A program made the position numbers and the translations under genes. From Sphaerisporangium dianthi (GTDB taxonomy: Bacteria; Actinomycetota; Actinomycetes; Streptosporangiales; Streptosporangiaceae), in assembly GCF_042654065.1 (NCBI RefSeq), contig NZ_JBHSFP010000027.1, positions 70,614 to 134,613 of the forward strand: 64,000 bases of DNA, given 5' to 3'. Of the stretch, positions 23,726 through 32,301 are shown in pieces (the stretch's first letter is position 1; each line of letters begins with the position of its first letter). The notes below the pieces were generated by a model, which did no database searches, was not told where the DNA came from, and saw only the letters and a list, made by a program, of their open reading frames with translations.

Positions 23726-25768
23726 ATGTCGGACGGGCTTCTCTTCGAGGTGCTCCGCCGGAGCGGCCGGTGGCCCGCCGTGTACGCGGTCACCGCGCTG
23801 TCCGGCGCCGTCGTCGAGCTGCTGCTCCCGGCCGCGCTGGGCGCGGCGGTGGACGTCCTCGTCGCTCCCGGCGGCCAGGGCGGCGACTCCTCTCCGCCCG
23901 GCGGCATCCTGTCCGGCCTCTCCTTCCTGTCCGGCGGCCCCCTTCTGTACTGCGTCTGCCTGGTCGTCGCGCTGGTGGCGTGCGACGCCGTGGCCGTCTT
24001 CGCGGCCGGCGCGGGCGGCGCCCAGGCCTCGCGCCTGCTGCGCCTGCGGGTGGTCCGGCACGTTCTCGGCGTCGGCCCCGCCATCTCCCGTCGCTTCTCC
24101 GCCGGCGACCTGGTCACCCGGGCCGGCTCCAACACCGAGGAGGTCGGCGCGGCCCCCGAGGCGCTGATCACCGCCGTGTCGCTGCTCGTCCCCGCGGCCG
24201 GCTCCCTGATCGCGCTCGCCCTCATCGACCTCTGGCCCGCGGCGGCCTTCGTGGTGGGCCTGACCCTCATCGGGGTGGTCCTGCGCGCGTTCCTCCGCAA
24301 GAGCACGGCCGTCGCCACGGGGTACCAGGAGGCGCAGAGCGACATCGCCGCCCGGCTGATCGACGCGCTGTCCGGGGCGCGCACCATCGCGGCGGCCGGC
24401 ACGGAACGGCTCGAGGTCCGGCGTGTGCTGGGGCCGCTGCCACGTCTGCACGCCCACGGCATGGCCCTGTGGCGGGTGAACGCCCGCGCCGGCGTCCAGG
24501 CGGCCATCGTCGTGCCGCTGCTGGAGATCGCCGTCATCGGCGTGAGCGGGTTCCGGCTGGCCGCCGGCGAGATGAGCGTCGGAGACCTGTTCGCCGCCGC
24601 CCGGTACGCCGTCCTCGGCGCCGGGATCGGCTCGGCGCTCGGCTACCTCAACCGCCTGGCCCGCGCCCGCTCGGCCGCCCGCCGCGTCCGAGAGGTCCTC
24701 GACCGGCCCGCGCTGACCTACGGCGACGCCCGCCTGCCCACCAGGGACGACAGGCACGGCAGGTACGACGCGCTGTACATCGACGACGGGCCGCCCGCCG
24801 AGGGCGGCGCGGACGGGGAGCGAGGGCGCCTGGAGCTGCGGGGCGTGACGGTGCGCGTGGACGGGCGGCCCGCGCTGCGCGACGTCGGGCTGAGCGTGCC
24901 GGGCGGCGCCGCGCTGGCCGTGGTCGGCAGATCGGGCAGCGGCAAGTCCCTGTTCGCCGCCGTCGCCGGGCGGCTGGTCGACCCCGACGAGGGCGAAGTG
25001 CTGCTCGACGGGGTACCGCTGCGCCGGCTCGGCCGTGCCGCCCTGCGACAGGCCGTCGGCTACGCCTTCGAGCGGCCGGTGCTCTTCGGCGGCACGCTGG
25101 GCGAGGCGATCGCCGTGGGCCGCCCCGCGGGCGCGGCCACGGCCGCCGCGCGGGCCGCCGCGGCCGATCCGTTCATCCGCAAACTCCCCCGTTCGTACGA
25201 AACGCCGATCGGCGAGGCCCCGATGTCGGGCGGCGAGCGGCAGCGCGTCGGCCTGGCCAGGGCCTTCACCCACGGCGGCAGGCTGCTGATCCTGGACGAC
25301 GCCACCTCCAGCCTGGACACCGTCACCGAGTACCAGGTGGCCCGGGCCCTCACCGAGGAACTGCGCGACCGCACCAGGGTGATCGTCGCCCACCGGGCCG
25401 CGACGGCGGCGCGCGCCGATCTGGTCGTCTGGCTGGAGGACGGGCGGATCCGCGCCCGCGGCAGGCACGAGACGCTGTGGCACGACCCCGCCTACCGCGC
25501 CGTCTTCCAGGTCGCCGACCCCTCCCCGCAGCCCGGCCCGGCCCGCCCCGGCGACGCCGGACAGCCGGCCCGCGACGCCGTGCACCCGGCAGCGGACGGC
25601 CCGGCCCCCTCCCCCGGTCGCCCGTCTCCCCGGACGGCGGCTCGCCCTCACCCGCCCGTACCGCCGCCTCCGCCGGACGGCGCGACGGGCGGTGGCCGCG
25701 TGGAGGCGGACGCGGCCTCCGCCGCCCCGCGGGCGGCCCGCGGCGTCCCGGTGGCTGAGCGCACATGA
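23726..25768 (+). CDS. ABC exporter half-transporter 1 (RamA/AmfA-like), degenerate ATPase site
   Basis: 680 residues: a six-helix membrane domain (residues about 15-310), then a nucleotide-binding domain. Walker A is GRSGSGKS from residue 401, the signature is MSGGE from residue 500, and the H-loop His is in IVAHRA. The Walker B end is LLILDDATSS: Asp replaces the catalytic Glu, and the Q-loop reads YAFERP without Gln. That is the pattern of the non-hydrolysing site in heterodimeric exporters. The C-terminal 90 residues are Pro/Ala-rich and disordered. No C39 peptidase domain is present, so it does not remove leaders. The stop overlaps the start of half-transporter 2. GGAGGGG lies eleven bases upstream. 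Confidence 0.9.
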   Translation: MSDGLLFEVLRRSGRWPAVYAVTALSGAVVELLLPAALGAAVDVLVAPGGQGGDSSPPGGILSGLSFLSGGPLLYCVCLVVALVACDAVAVFAAGAGGAQASRLLRLRVVRHVLGVGPAISRRFSAGDLVTRAGSNTEEVGAAPEALITAVSLLVPAAGSLIALALIDLWPAAAFVVGLTLIGVVLRAFLRKSTAVATGYQEAQSDIAARLIDALSGARTIAAAGTERLEVRRVLGPLPRLHAHGMALWRVNARAGVQAAIVVPLLEIAVIGVSGFRLAAGEMSVGDLFAAARYAVLGAGIGSALGYLNRLARARSAARRVREVLDRPALTYGDARLPTRDDRHGRYDALYIDDGPPAEGGADGERGRLELRGVTVRVDGRPALRDVGLSVPGGAALAVVGRSGSGKSLFAAVAGRLVDPDEGEVLLDGVPLRRLGRAALRQAVGYAFERPVLFGGTLGEAIAVGRPAGAATAAARAAAADPFIRKLPRSYETPIGEAPMSGGERQRVGLARAFTHGGRLLILDDATSSLDTVTEYQVARALTEELRDRTRVIVAHRAATAARADLVVWLEDGRIRARGRHETLWHDPAYRAVFQVADPSPQPGPARPGDAGQPARDAVHPAADGPAPSPGRPSPRTAARPHPPVPPPPPDGATGGGRVEADAASAAPRAARGVPVAERT

Positions 25769-27486
25769 ACGTCCGCGAGCTGCTGTGGCGGGCCGTGCGC
25801 GCGCGGCCTCGCCAGATGGCGCGCCTGCTCGGCTGGTCGTTCGCCGAGGCCGCGCCGTCGTTCGCCTCCGGGCAGGCCATCGCGCACGCCCTGGACGACG
25901 GGTTCGCGGCCGGGCGGCCGGTGACCGGCCTCGGCTGGCTGGCCGTGCTGGCCGCCGCCTGGCTGGCCGCGGCGCTCGGCGCCCGGCAGGTGCTGCTGGC
26001 GATCGCGGGGATCGTCGAGCCGTTCCGGGACGAACTGCTGCGGCGCGTCGTGGACGGCGCGCTGCACGGCGCCGCCTCCTCGGGCCTCCGGCCGGACACC
26101 GCCGCGGTCGCGCGGATGAACCGCCAGGTGGAACTGGCCCGCGACTCGTTCGGGGCCGTGATCGCCGTGGTGAGGTCGTTCCTGTTCTCGGTCACCGGGG
26201 TGATGCTCGGCGTGCTGACGCTGATGGGCGCCGTGCTGCCGCTGGTGCTGCTGCCGCTGGCGGCGGGCCTGGCGATGTTCGCGCTCTCGCTGCCGGCGAT
26301 GGCGCGGGCTCAGCGCGAGCTCATCCTGGCCGAGGAGCGGACGTCCGCGTCCCTGGCCGCCGTGGTGGAGGGCCTGCGGGACGTCACGGCGTGCGGGGCC
26401 GAGGACCGCGTGGCCGCCGAGGTCGGGCGGGACGTCGAGCGCCAGGCGCGCGCCACCCGGACGCTCGCCCGGCTCACGGCCGTGCGCACCGTCTCGCTCG
26501 CCGTGGGCGGCTGGCTGCCCATCCTGCTGGTGCTGATCGCCACGCCGGCGCTGGTGCGGCAGGGCGCGACCGCAGGGGTCGTCCTCGGCACCCTCACCTA
26601 CATCGCGCAGTCGCTCACCCCGGCCCTGGGGAGCCTCGTCCAGGGCGCGGGTGTGAACGGCGTGCGCCTGGTCACGGCGCTCCAGCGGATCACGGCGACC
26701 AGCGCCCGTCCCCCGGCGGAGGCCGCGACCGGCCGCGCGGGCGTGCCGAAGGGCACGTCCCTGCGGCTGCGCGAGGTCACCTTCGCCTACGGGCCCGGCG
26801 CCGACCCGGTGGTCTCCGGCCTGGACCTGGCGGTGGCGGAGGGCGACCATCTCGCCGTCGTGGGGCCGAGCGGCATCGGGAAGTCGACGGTGGCGGCGCT
26901 GGTGGCCGGGATCCTGCGCCCGAGCGCCGGCCGGGTGCTCATCGACGGGGTGGCGGTCGAGGAGATGGACCGCGCCGCCATGTGCCGCGCCCGGGTCCTG
27001 ATCCCGCAGGAGGCCTACGTGTTCCGCGGCACGCTGGGCGACAACCTGACCTACCTGTCGGGCGCCCGATCGCGGGCGGAGCTGGACCGGGCGGCCGAGG
27101 CGGTCGGCATGGCGGACCTGGCCCGAAGGCTCGGCGGTTACGACGCCGAGGTGGACCCCGGCGAGCTGTCGTCGGGAGAGCGCCAGCTCATCGCGCTCAC
27201 CCGCGCCTACCTGTCGCCCTCGCGGCTGGTCCTGCTCGACGAGGCGACCTGCCATCTGGACCCGGCGGCCGAGGCGCGGGCCGAAGAGGCGTTCGCCGCC
27301 CGCGGCGGGACGCTCATCGTGATCGCCCACCGGCTCACCTCGGCACTGCGCGCGAAGCGGGTTCTGGTCATGGACGGCTCGCGTGCGCGGGCGGGGACGC
27401 ACGAGGAGATGGTCGCCGCCTCGGGGCTCTACCGGGACCTGATGGGCCGGTGGGACGCCCCTGCCGGCGCGGACGCCCGGAGCTGA
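25765..27486 (+). CDS. ABC exporter half-transporter 2 (RamB/AmfB-like)
   Basis: 573 residues. A membrane domain of about six helices, then a canonical catalytic nucleotide-binding domain: Walker A GPSGIGKS from residue 367, Q-loop IPQEAYVF, Walker B LVLLDEATC with Glu493 and H-loop VIAHRL. The signature is LSSGE (residue 468) rather than LSGGQ. In a heterodimer this signature would face the Walker A/B of half-transporter 1, so both halves of one composite site are degenerate, as in TM287/288-type exporters. It starts by ATGA overlap with half-transporter 1. Expected role: export of the modified lanthipeptide. Confidence 0.92.
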   Translation: MNVRELLWRAVRARPRQMARLLGWSFAEAAPSFASGQAIAHALDDGFAAGRPVTGLGWLAVLAAAWLAAALGARQVLLAIAGIVEPFRDELLRRVVDGALHGAASSGLRPDTAAVARMNRQVELARDSFGAVIAVVRSFLFSVTGVMLGVLTLMGAVLPLVLLPLAAGLAMFALSLPAMARAQRELILAEERTSASLAAVVEGLRDVTACGAEDRVAAEVGRDVERQARATRTLARLTAVRTVSLAVGGWLPILLVLIATPALVRQGATAGVVLGTLTYIAQSLTPALGSLVQGAGVNGVRLVTALQRITATSARPPAEAATGRAGVPKGTSLRLREVTFAYGPGADPVVSGLDLAVAEGDHLAVVGPSGIGKSTVAALVAGILRPSAGRVLIDGVAVEEMDRAAMCRARVLIPQEAYVFRGTLGDNLTYLSGARSRAELDRAAEAVGMADLARRLGGYDAEVDPGELSSGERQLIALTRAYLSPSRLVLLDEATCHLDPAAEARAEEAFAARGGTLIVIAHRLTSALRAKRVLVMDGSRARAGTHEEMVAASGLYRDLMGRWDAPAGADARS

Positions 27487-27510
27487 TCGAACCCACGCAG
27501 ATAATCAGAC

Positions 27511-27523
27511 ATTTACCGTAAAT
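27511..27523. promoter_or_regulatory. Palindrome ATTTAC-C-GTAAAT
   Basis: A perfect 13-bp palindrome in an AT-rich 137-bp gap between the lanthipeptide exporter and the Asp23 operon. Candidate operator for the Asp23 operon. Confidence 0.45.
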
Positions 27524-27623
27524 AACCATATATCTCCTTATTCACGGGTACGTGCTCACTTACGCCGGTTGTGCCTTCCTATTCGGCGACGCAGGCCAGT
27601 CCTGCTGGAACGGAGGCGACGAG

Positions 27624-28103
27624 GTGAGCACACAGATGAACCAGACGAAGGCCCAGGCGCCCGATGTCACGACCGCCCGGCCGATGGCGCACCGAGGGAG
27701 CGCCGAACTCGACAGCGAGCACGGCAGGACGATGATCGCCGACACCGTGGTGGCCAAGATCGCGGGTATGGCGGCCCGCCAGGTGTCCGGGGTGTACGCC
27801 CTCGGCGCGGGCATGTCCCGGGCTCTGGGCGCGGTACGCGAGGCCCTGACCGGAGGCGGCGGCACGGCCAGCACGCAGGGCGTCGCGGTCGAGGTCGGCG
27901 AGCACCAGGCCGCGGCCGATCTCGATGTGATCGTCGAGTACGGAGTGTCCATCCCCGACCTCGCGGCCGGGGTCCGCCGCAACGTGATCGACGCCGTGGA
28001 GAACATGTGCGGCCTTGAGGTCACCGAGGTCAACATCACCGTGGACGACCTCCACCTGCCCGGCGAGGAGGCCGGCGAGCCCCAGGAGGCCCGGGTCCGA
28101 TGA
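27624..28103 (+). CDS. Asp23/Gls24-family envelope stress protein 1
   Basis: About 159 residues from GTG 27624, chosen because GGAGG lies seven bases upstream. The Asp23 core begins at IADTVVAKIAGMAARQVSGVYAL and continues through ADLDVIVEYGVSIPDLAAGVRRNVIDAVENMCGL split by short loops, ending in VTEVNITVDDLHLP. In Staphylococcus, Asp23 lines the inner membrane face through the anchor AmaP and responds to envelope stress. An amaP gene closes this operon. First gene of a tightly packed six-gene operon with four-base overlaps. Confidence 0.9.
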   Translation: MSTQMNQTKAQAPDVTTARPMAHRGSAELDSEHGRTMIADTVVAKIAGMAARQVSGVYALGAGMSRALGAVREALTGGGGTASTQGVAVEVGEHQAAADLDVIVEYGVSIPDLAAGVRRNVIDAVENMCGLEVTEVNITVDDLHLPGEEAGEPQEARVR

Positions 28104-28465
28104 CGCCGCCGACGGGCGTCCGCGAGAAGCCCGGCGTGGAGGGGTTGGCCGACCGCGTCGCCCGGGCGGTGCAAGGCTGCCCGGACGTCGCCTCCCTCGC
28201 CGGAGGGCCGGTCGCCACCTACCTCGCCGGCCGCACGGTCGCCGGGGTGGCCGTGCGGGACACCGAGGTCGAGGTGGCCGTGGTCGCGCGGTACGGCCGG
28301 CCGCTCGCCGAGATCGCCGCCGAGGTGCGCGCGGCGGTCGAACCTCTGGTGCCGGGACTGCCGGTCCACATCCGCATCGACGACATCGCCCTGCCCGGGC
28401 AGGAGCCCACCGCCCCGGAAGGCGCGGAAGGCGGGCAGGCGGATCGTCCCGAGACGGGCGGGTGA
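28100..28465 (+). CDS. Small Asp23-like protein 2
   Basis: 121 residues. The pattern LADRVARAVQGCPDVASLAGG, then VEVAVVARYGRPLAEIAAEVRAAV and VHIRIDDIALPG, follows the Asp23 fold in shortened form. It starts by ATGA overlap with Asp23 protein 1. It probably co-assembles with the other Asp23 paralogues of the operon. Confidence 0.78.
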   Translation: MTPPTGVREKPGVEGLADRVARAVQGCPDVASLAGGPVATYLAGRTVAGVAVRDTEVEVAVVARYGRPLAEIAAEVRAAVEPLVPGLPVHIRIDDIALPGQEPTAPEGAEGGQADRPETGG

Positions 28466-28544
28466 GGACCGGGCCGGCGGCGCCGGCGTGCGCCGCCGCA
28501 CAGGCGGCGGCGCTCCAGACAGTGGACAGTGGAAGGTGAGCGAA

Positions 28545-28736
28545 ATGGGAGAGAACCGTCTATGGCCGGCGGTCGGACTGCTGTTCGGGACCGCGCTCGG
28601 GTTCGCCGTGGTGGTGGGCGGCCTCCTGGCGTTCCTGGTGGTCCTGGTGCTCGGCGTACTGGGCTTCCTGGTCGGCCGGGCGATGGCCGGCGACCTCGAC
28701 ATGAGCGGCATGCTGGGCGGCCGGAGACGCACATGA
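28545..28736 (+). CDS. Small DUF2273-like membrane protein
   Basis: 63 residues from ATG 28545 (GGAAGG eight bases upstream), mostly two adjoining hydrophobic segments: AVGLLFGTALGFAVVVGGLL and FLVVLVLGVLGFLVGRAM. Small proteins of this kind are regularly encoded inside Asp23/AmaP operons, where they may help anchor Asp23 at the membrane. Confidence 0.78.
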   Translation: MGENRLWPAVGLLFGTALGFAVVVGGLLAFLVVLVLGVLGFLVGRAMAGDLDMSGMLGGRRRT

Positions 28737-29218
28737 ACACCGAGCCGAGCCGGCCGGGACCGGCCCACGGTCCAGCGGCGCCCGGTGGCGTCGGAACGGC
28801 CGCGCCTCCCGCCAGGACGCGCGGCGCCGCGCCGGAGACGGCCGCGGGCGCCGGCGCGTCCCTGGAGGGACGCGGGCACACCGGCATCTCCGACCGGGTC
28901 CTGGAACAGGTCGCGGCCCGCGCGGCCGGCGAGGTCGAGCACGTCGGAGGGGCCGCGCCGCGCATGCTCGGCGTCCCGCTCGGACGCGACACCGAGCGGA
29001 CCGCTCCGCGGGTCAGCGGCCATGTGGAGGGCCGGCTGGCCATCCTGCGGGTGACCTTGTCGGTGACCTACCCCGCGCCGATCCGCCAGGTCGTCCACCG
29101 GGTGCGCGAGCACGTCGTGAGCCGCGTCAGGGAACTGACCGGCCTGGAGGCGCGGCAGGTCGACATCGACGTCGCCCGCCTCATCCACCCGGAGGAGCAA
29201 GGGAGGCGCGTGCGGTGA
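28733..29218 (+). CDS. Asp23/Gls24-family protein 3 with extended N-terminus
   Basis: 161 residues. A Pro/Ala/Gly-rich N-terminal extension of about 50 residues precedes an Asp23 domain (ISDRVLEQVAARAAGEVEHV, then ILRVTLSVTYPAPIRQVV and HRVREHVVSRVRELTGL). It overlaps the DUF2273-like gene by ATGA and the next gene by GTGA, consistent with stoichiometric co-translation. Confidence 0.86.
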   Translation: MNTEPSRPGPAHGPAAPGGVGTAAPPARTRGAAPETAAGAGASLEGRGHTGISDRVLEQVAARAAGEVEHVGGAAPRMLGVPLGRDTERTAPRVSGHVEGRLAILRVTLSVTYPAPIRQVVHRVREHVVSRVRELTGLEARQVDIDVARLIHPEEQGRRVR

Positions 29219-30012
29219 CCACACCAGGCCCCGGCGACCGCGACCCCCGCCCGCGTCCCGCGACGGGCGGCCCGGCGACGGGCGGCCCGGCGATGGGCCA
29301 CCCGCCGACCGGCGACCCCGCGACGGGCCACCCGGCGATGGAGGCGCCCGGCCGCGAGCCGGCGGCGGGCGCCATGTCCCGGCATGAGCCGGCCGGCCCG
29401 CCGGCGACGGACGACACCGTCCCCATGGCGGGCGACCAGGAATGGGCGCCCGGCGACCGGGCGCGGCGCAGGGCGGCGGCGCGGGCGTTCCGCTCGCACC
29501 GGACGCTTCCCGCCACGCTGGTCGCGATCCTCATCGCGGCGGCCGCCGTCGTCACGCTGGTCGGCGCGGTGGCGGCGGGGGCCGGCGCGCGGACGCGGCT
29601 GCCCACGCTGTCCTGGCTCGCCCCGCTCGGCCGGGCCCGCTGGGACGACCCCGCGACGCTCACGACCGCGGCGGTGGCCTGCCTGCTCGGCCTCCTGCTG
29701 CTGATCGCCGCGCTGACTCCCGGCCGCGCCCGGCTGGTCGCGCTGGCGTCGGAGGACCCGCAGACGGTCACCGGCATCACCCGCGCCGGCCTGCGCCGCC
29801 ACCTCGCCGCCGTGGCGGCGGCGGTGGACGGCGTCTCGCGAGCGCGGGTGCGGCTGCGGCGGCACCGCGCGGAGGTGACGGTCGCGACCCCGCTCCGCGA
29901 CCCGGAAGGCCTGCCCGGCCAGGTCGGCCAGGCCGTCGAGGACCGTCTGACCGAACTGCGCCCGCTGCGGCCCATGCGCGTACGGGTCGCCGTGCGCCGG
30001 AAGGGGGAATGA
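29215..30012 (+). CDS. DUF6286-type membrane protein
   Basis: 265 residues. The N-terminus carries six imperfect 5-residue repeats of the PATGG/PATGH type. Two membrane helices follow (LPATLVAILIAAAAVVTLVG and LTTAAVACLLGLLLLIAAL), then a cytoplasmic domain (ITRAGLRRHLAAVAAAVDGV, RVRLRRHRAEVTVATP) resembling a permuted Asp23-like fold. Proteins of this type are constant members of actinobacterial Asp23 operons. Function unknown. Confidence 0.78.
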   Translation: MTTPGPGDRDPRPRPATGGPATGGPAMGHPPTGDPATGHPAMEAPGREPAAGAMSRHEPAGPPATDDTVPMAGDQEWAPGDRARRRAAARAFRSHRTLPATLVAILIAAAAVVTLVGAVAAGAGARTRLPTLSWLAPLGRARWDDPATLTTAAVACLLGLLLLIAALTPGRARLVALASEDPQTVTGITRAGLRRHLAAVAAAVDGVSRARVRLRRHRAEVTVATPLRDPEGLPGQVGQAVEDRLTELRPLRPMRVRVAVRRKGE

Positions 30013-30015
30013 GCG

Positions 30016-30639
30016 GTGAACCGCTCCAGCACCGGCCACGCCCGCGTCAACCGCACCGGGCTGGCGATCACCGGCCTGGTCCTGATCCTGGCGGGCGCCG
30101 CCGCGCTGGCCAAGGGCCTCGGACTGCTCGGCGCGCCCGGCGAGCGGGTCGTCTCCGGCGGGGTCACCGCGTTCGCGGCACGCAACGCCTGGTTCTGGCC
30201 CGCCGTCGCCGTCGCCGCGCTCGTGATCGGACTGCTCGCCCTGCGCTGGCTGTTCCTGCAGGTGCGCACGAGCGCCATCCGCCACCTGGACCTGGAGGAG
30301 GACCCCGGGCACGGCGCCACGCACCTGTCGGCCAGGGCCGCCGCCGAGGCCATCGAGGACGACCTGGCGCAGACCATGCACGAACCGGCGGCCGTGGGCG
30401 GACAGCCGACCGGCCACGGCCGGCACGGAAGGCACGCGCCCGGCGAACGGGTGCGTGCGCGCCTCGGCGGCGCCCCCGGGGCGCCGAGCCTGTCGCTGGC
30501 CGTCGTCCTGCCCGACGAATCAGACCCCGCCGCCGCCCGGCAGGGCATCCAGCGCGCGGTGACCCGGCTGCGGCGGTCCCTGGAGACCGAGCGGCTGCCC
30601 GCCACGGTACGGATGCACACCGTGCGCACCCACCACTGA
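30016..30639 (+). CDS. amaP: Alkaline-shock membrane anchor protein AmaP-like
   Basis: 207 residues. Two N-terminal hydrophobic helices (LAITGLVLILAGAAALAKGL and WFWPAVAVAALVIGLLALRW) are followed by a cytoplasmic domain ending in LRRSLETERLPATVRMHTV. The size and topology match AmaP, which tethers Asp23 to the membrane. The GTG start has AAGGGGG eight bases upstream. Last gene of the Asp23 operon; a 97-bp gap follows. Confidence 0.8.
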   Translation: MNRSSTGHARVNRTGLAITGLVLILAGAAALAKGLGLLGAPGERVVSGGVTAFAARNAWFWPAVAVAALVIGLLALRWLFLQVRTSAIRHLDLEEDPGHGATHLSARAAAEAIEDDLAQTMHEPAAVGGQPTGHGRHGRHAPGERVRARLGGAPGAPSLSLAVVLPDESDPAAARQGIQRAVTRLRRSLETERLPATVRMHTVRTHH

Positions 30640-30736
30640 CGCCGCTTCCCGGCGGTACGCACCGCGCGCCGGACCGGCGCCCGGCCCGGCATCGTCCACC
30701 ACCATCCGTAACAGCAAGATCCACGCAGGAGGCGTC

Positions 30737-31201
30737 ATGAGTGCGCACACGCGTCAGATGACCAGGACACCGCTGCAGACCGCCGCGCTCGTCATAGGGA
30801 TCATCTTCCTCGCGGTCGGCATCCTCGGGTTCATCCCCGGCATCACCACCGACTACGGCGCCATGAAGTTCGCCGGGCACCAGTCGGGAGCCCATCTGCT
30901 GGGGCTGTTCCAGGTGTCGATCCTGCACAACATCGTGCACCTGATCTTCGGCGTCGCGGGCGTCGCGATGGCCCGCAGCTGGACCGGAGCCCGCAACTTC
31001 CTGATCTGGGGCGGCGTCATCTATCTGCTGCTGTGGATCTACGGCCTGCTGGTCGGGCACGAGAGCATGGCCAACTTCGTCCCGTTCAACACCGCGGACA
31101 ACTGGCTGCACTTCCTGCTCGGCGTCGTCATGATCGGCCTCGGCATGGCCCTGTCCCGCGGCGGAGCAGGACGCTCCGGCAAAGGCCCCTTCCCCATCTG
31201 A
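30737..31201 (+). CDS. DUF4383 integral membrane protein
   Basis: 154 residues with four membrane helices: TAALVIGIIFLAVGILGFI, LLGLFQVSILHNIVHLIFGV, FLIWGGVIYLLLWIYGLLV and WLHFLLGVVMIGLGMAL. The LHNIVHLIFG and NWLHFLLG pieces are the hallmark of DUF4383. GCAGGAGG precedes ATG. The family is common in actinomycetes and of unknown function. Confidence 0.88.
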   Translation: MSAHTRQMTRTPLQTAALVIGIIFLAVGILGFIPGITTDYGAMKFAGHQSGAHLLGLFQVSILHNIVHLIFGVAGVAMARSWTGARNFLIWGGVIYLLLWIYGLLVGHESMANFVPFNTADNWLHFLLGVVMIGLGMALSRGGAGRSGKGPFPI

Positions 31202-31231
31202 CGGACATCCCGTGCGTCGTTGTCTCGCGGG

Positions 31232-31262
31232 TTGACCTGGAGTGCGCTCCAGGAGCCACAAT
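31232..31262 (+). promoter_or_regulatory. MerR-type promoter/operator of the aldo/keto reductase gene
   Basis: -35 TTGACC (31232-31237) and -10-like CACAAT (31257-31262) are 19 bp apart. Within the spacer lies the dyad CCTGGAGTGCGCTCCAGG (31236-31253) with perfect seven-base arms. A long 19-bp spacer holding a dyad is the classic mark of promoters activated by MerR-family regulators. No merR gene lies nearby. Confidence 0.72.
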
Positions 31263-31311
31263 CCTGCTCAGGCGTCACGGAAGGTGACCGGACGCCGAGA
31301 GGAGACCCCCC

Positions 31312-32301
31312 GTGAAATACCGCACGATCGGCACCGACCCGAAGACGCGCCGCGAGGTGAGCGTGATCAGCCTCGGCGCCATGCTGTTCGGCACGGCCAC
31401 CGACGAGGCGACGTCGTTCGCGATCCTCGACCGGTACGCCGAGGCCGGCGGCACCTTCATCGACACCTCCGACAACTACGCGTTCTGGGTCAACGGCACC
31501 CAGGGCGGCGAGAGCGAGGAGCTGCTCGGCCGCTGGCGGCGTGACCGCGGCGTCGGCGACGAGATCGTCATCGCCACCAAGCTCGGAGCGCGGCCGCTCG
31601 CCCCCACCACCACCTTCGGCCCCGACGTCGAAGGGCTCTCGGCGAAGGTGATCCGCGAGGCCGCCGACCGCAGCAGGGAACGGCTCGGCGTGGACCGCCT
31701 CGACCTGCTGTACGCCCACATCGAGGACCCCAGGGTGTCCCTGCGGGAAACCGTCGAGGGGTTCGCCGACCTGGTCGCCGAGGGCGCCGTCGGGCTGCTC
31801 GGGGTGAGCAACCACTGGGCCTGGCGTGTGGAGCGCGCCCGCAACCTGGCGGCGGCGGCCGGGCTTCCCGGTTACGAGGTGCTGCAGTACCACCACAGCT
31901 ACCTCCGGCACCGCACCGACATGCCCAGCCTGCGCTCGCCGGACGGCAACCAGGGCGTGACCGGCCCCGACCTGCTCAGCTACCTGCGGGCCGAGCCGGA
32001 GCTGGCGATGGTGGCCTACTCGCCGCTGCTGAAGGGCGCCTACGTCCGCGACGACAGGCCCCTGGGCGACGGCCACGACCATGCGGGAACGCCCGCCCGG
32101 CTGGCCGCGCTGCGCGAGGTGGCGAAGGAGACCGGGGCCACCGCGAACCAGGTGGTGCTGGCCTGGCTGATCGGCGGGGACGTCCCCGTGATCCCGCTGG
32201 TCGGCGCCTCGTCGGTGGCCCAGCTCGACGAGACCCTCGCCGCCGCCGACCTCGAGCTCACTCCTGAACAGCGCGCCAAGCTCGACGCCGCCGGCCACTG
32301 A
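31312..32301 (+). CDS. Aldo/keto reductase
   Basis: 329 residues forming the (beta/alpha)8 barrel of the AKR superfamily. The catalytic tetrad is visible: Asp and Tyr in FIDTSDNYAFW, Lys in IVIATKLGARP and His in LDLLYAHIEDP. NADPH-site residues lie toward the C-terminus (VIPLVGASSVAQLDETL). GTG start with AGGAG upstream. It reduces an aldehyde or ketone, substrate unknown. The MerR-type promoter suggests induction by electrophiles or redox stress, which is inference. Confidence 0.92.
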   Translation: MKYRTIGTDPKTRREVSVISLGAMLFGTATDEATSFAILDRYAEAGGTFIDTSDNYAFWVNGTQGGESEELLGRWRRDRGVGDEIVIATKLGARPLAPTTTFGPDVEGLSAKVIREAADRSRERLGVDRLDLLYAHIEDPRVSLRETVEGFADLVAEGAVGLLGVSNHWAWRVERARNLAAAAGLPGYEVLQYHHSYLRHRTDMPSLRSPDGNQGVTGPDLLSYLRAEPELAMVAYSPLLKGAYVRDDRPLGDGHDHAGTPARLAALREVAKETGATANQVVLAWLIGGDVPVIPLVGASSVAQLDETLAAADLELTPEQRAKLDAAGH

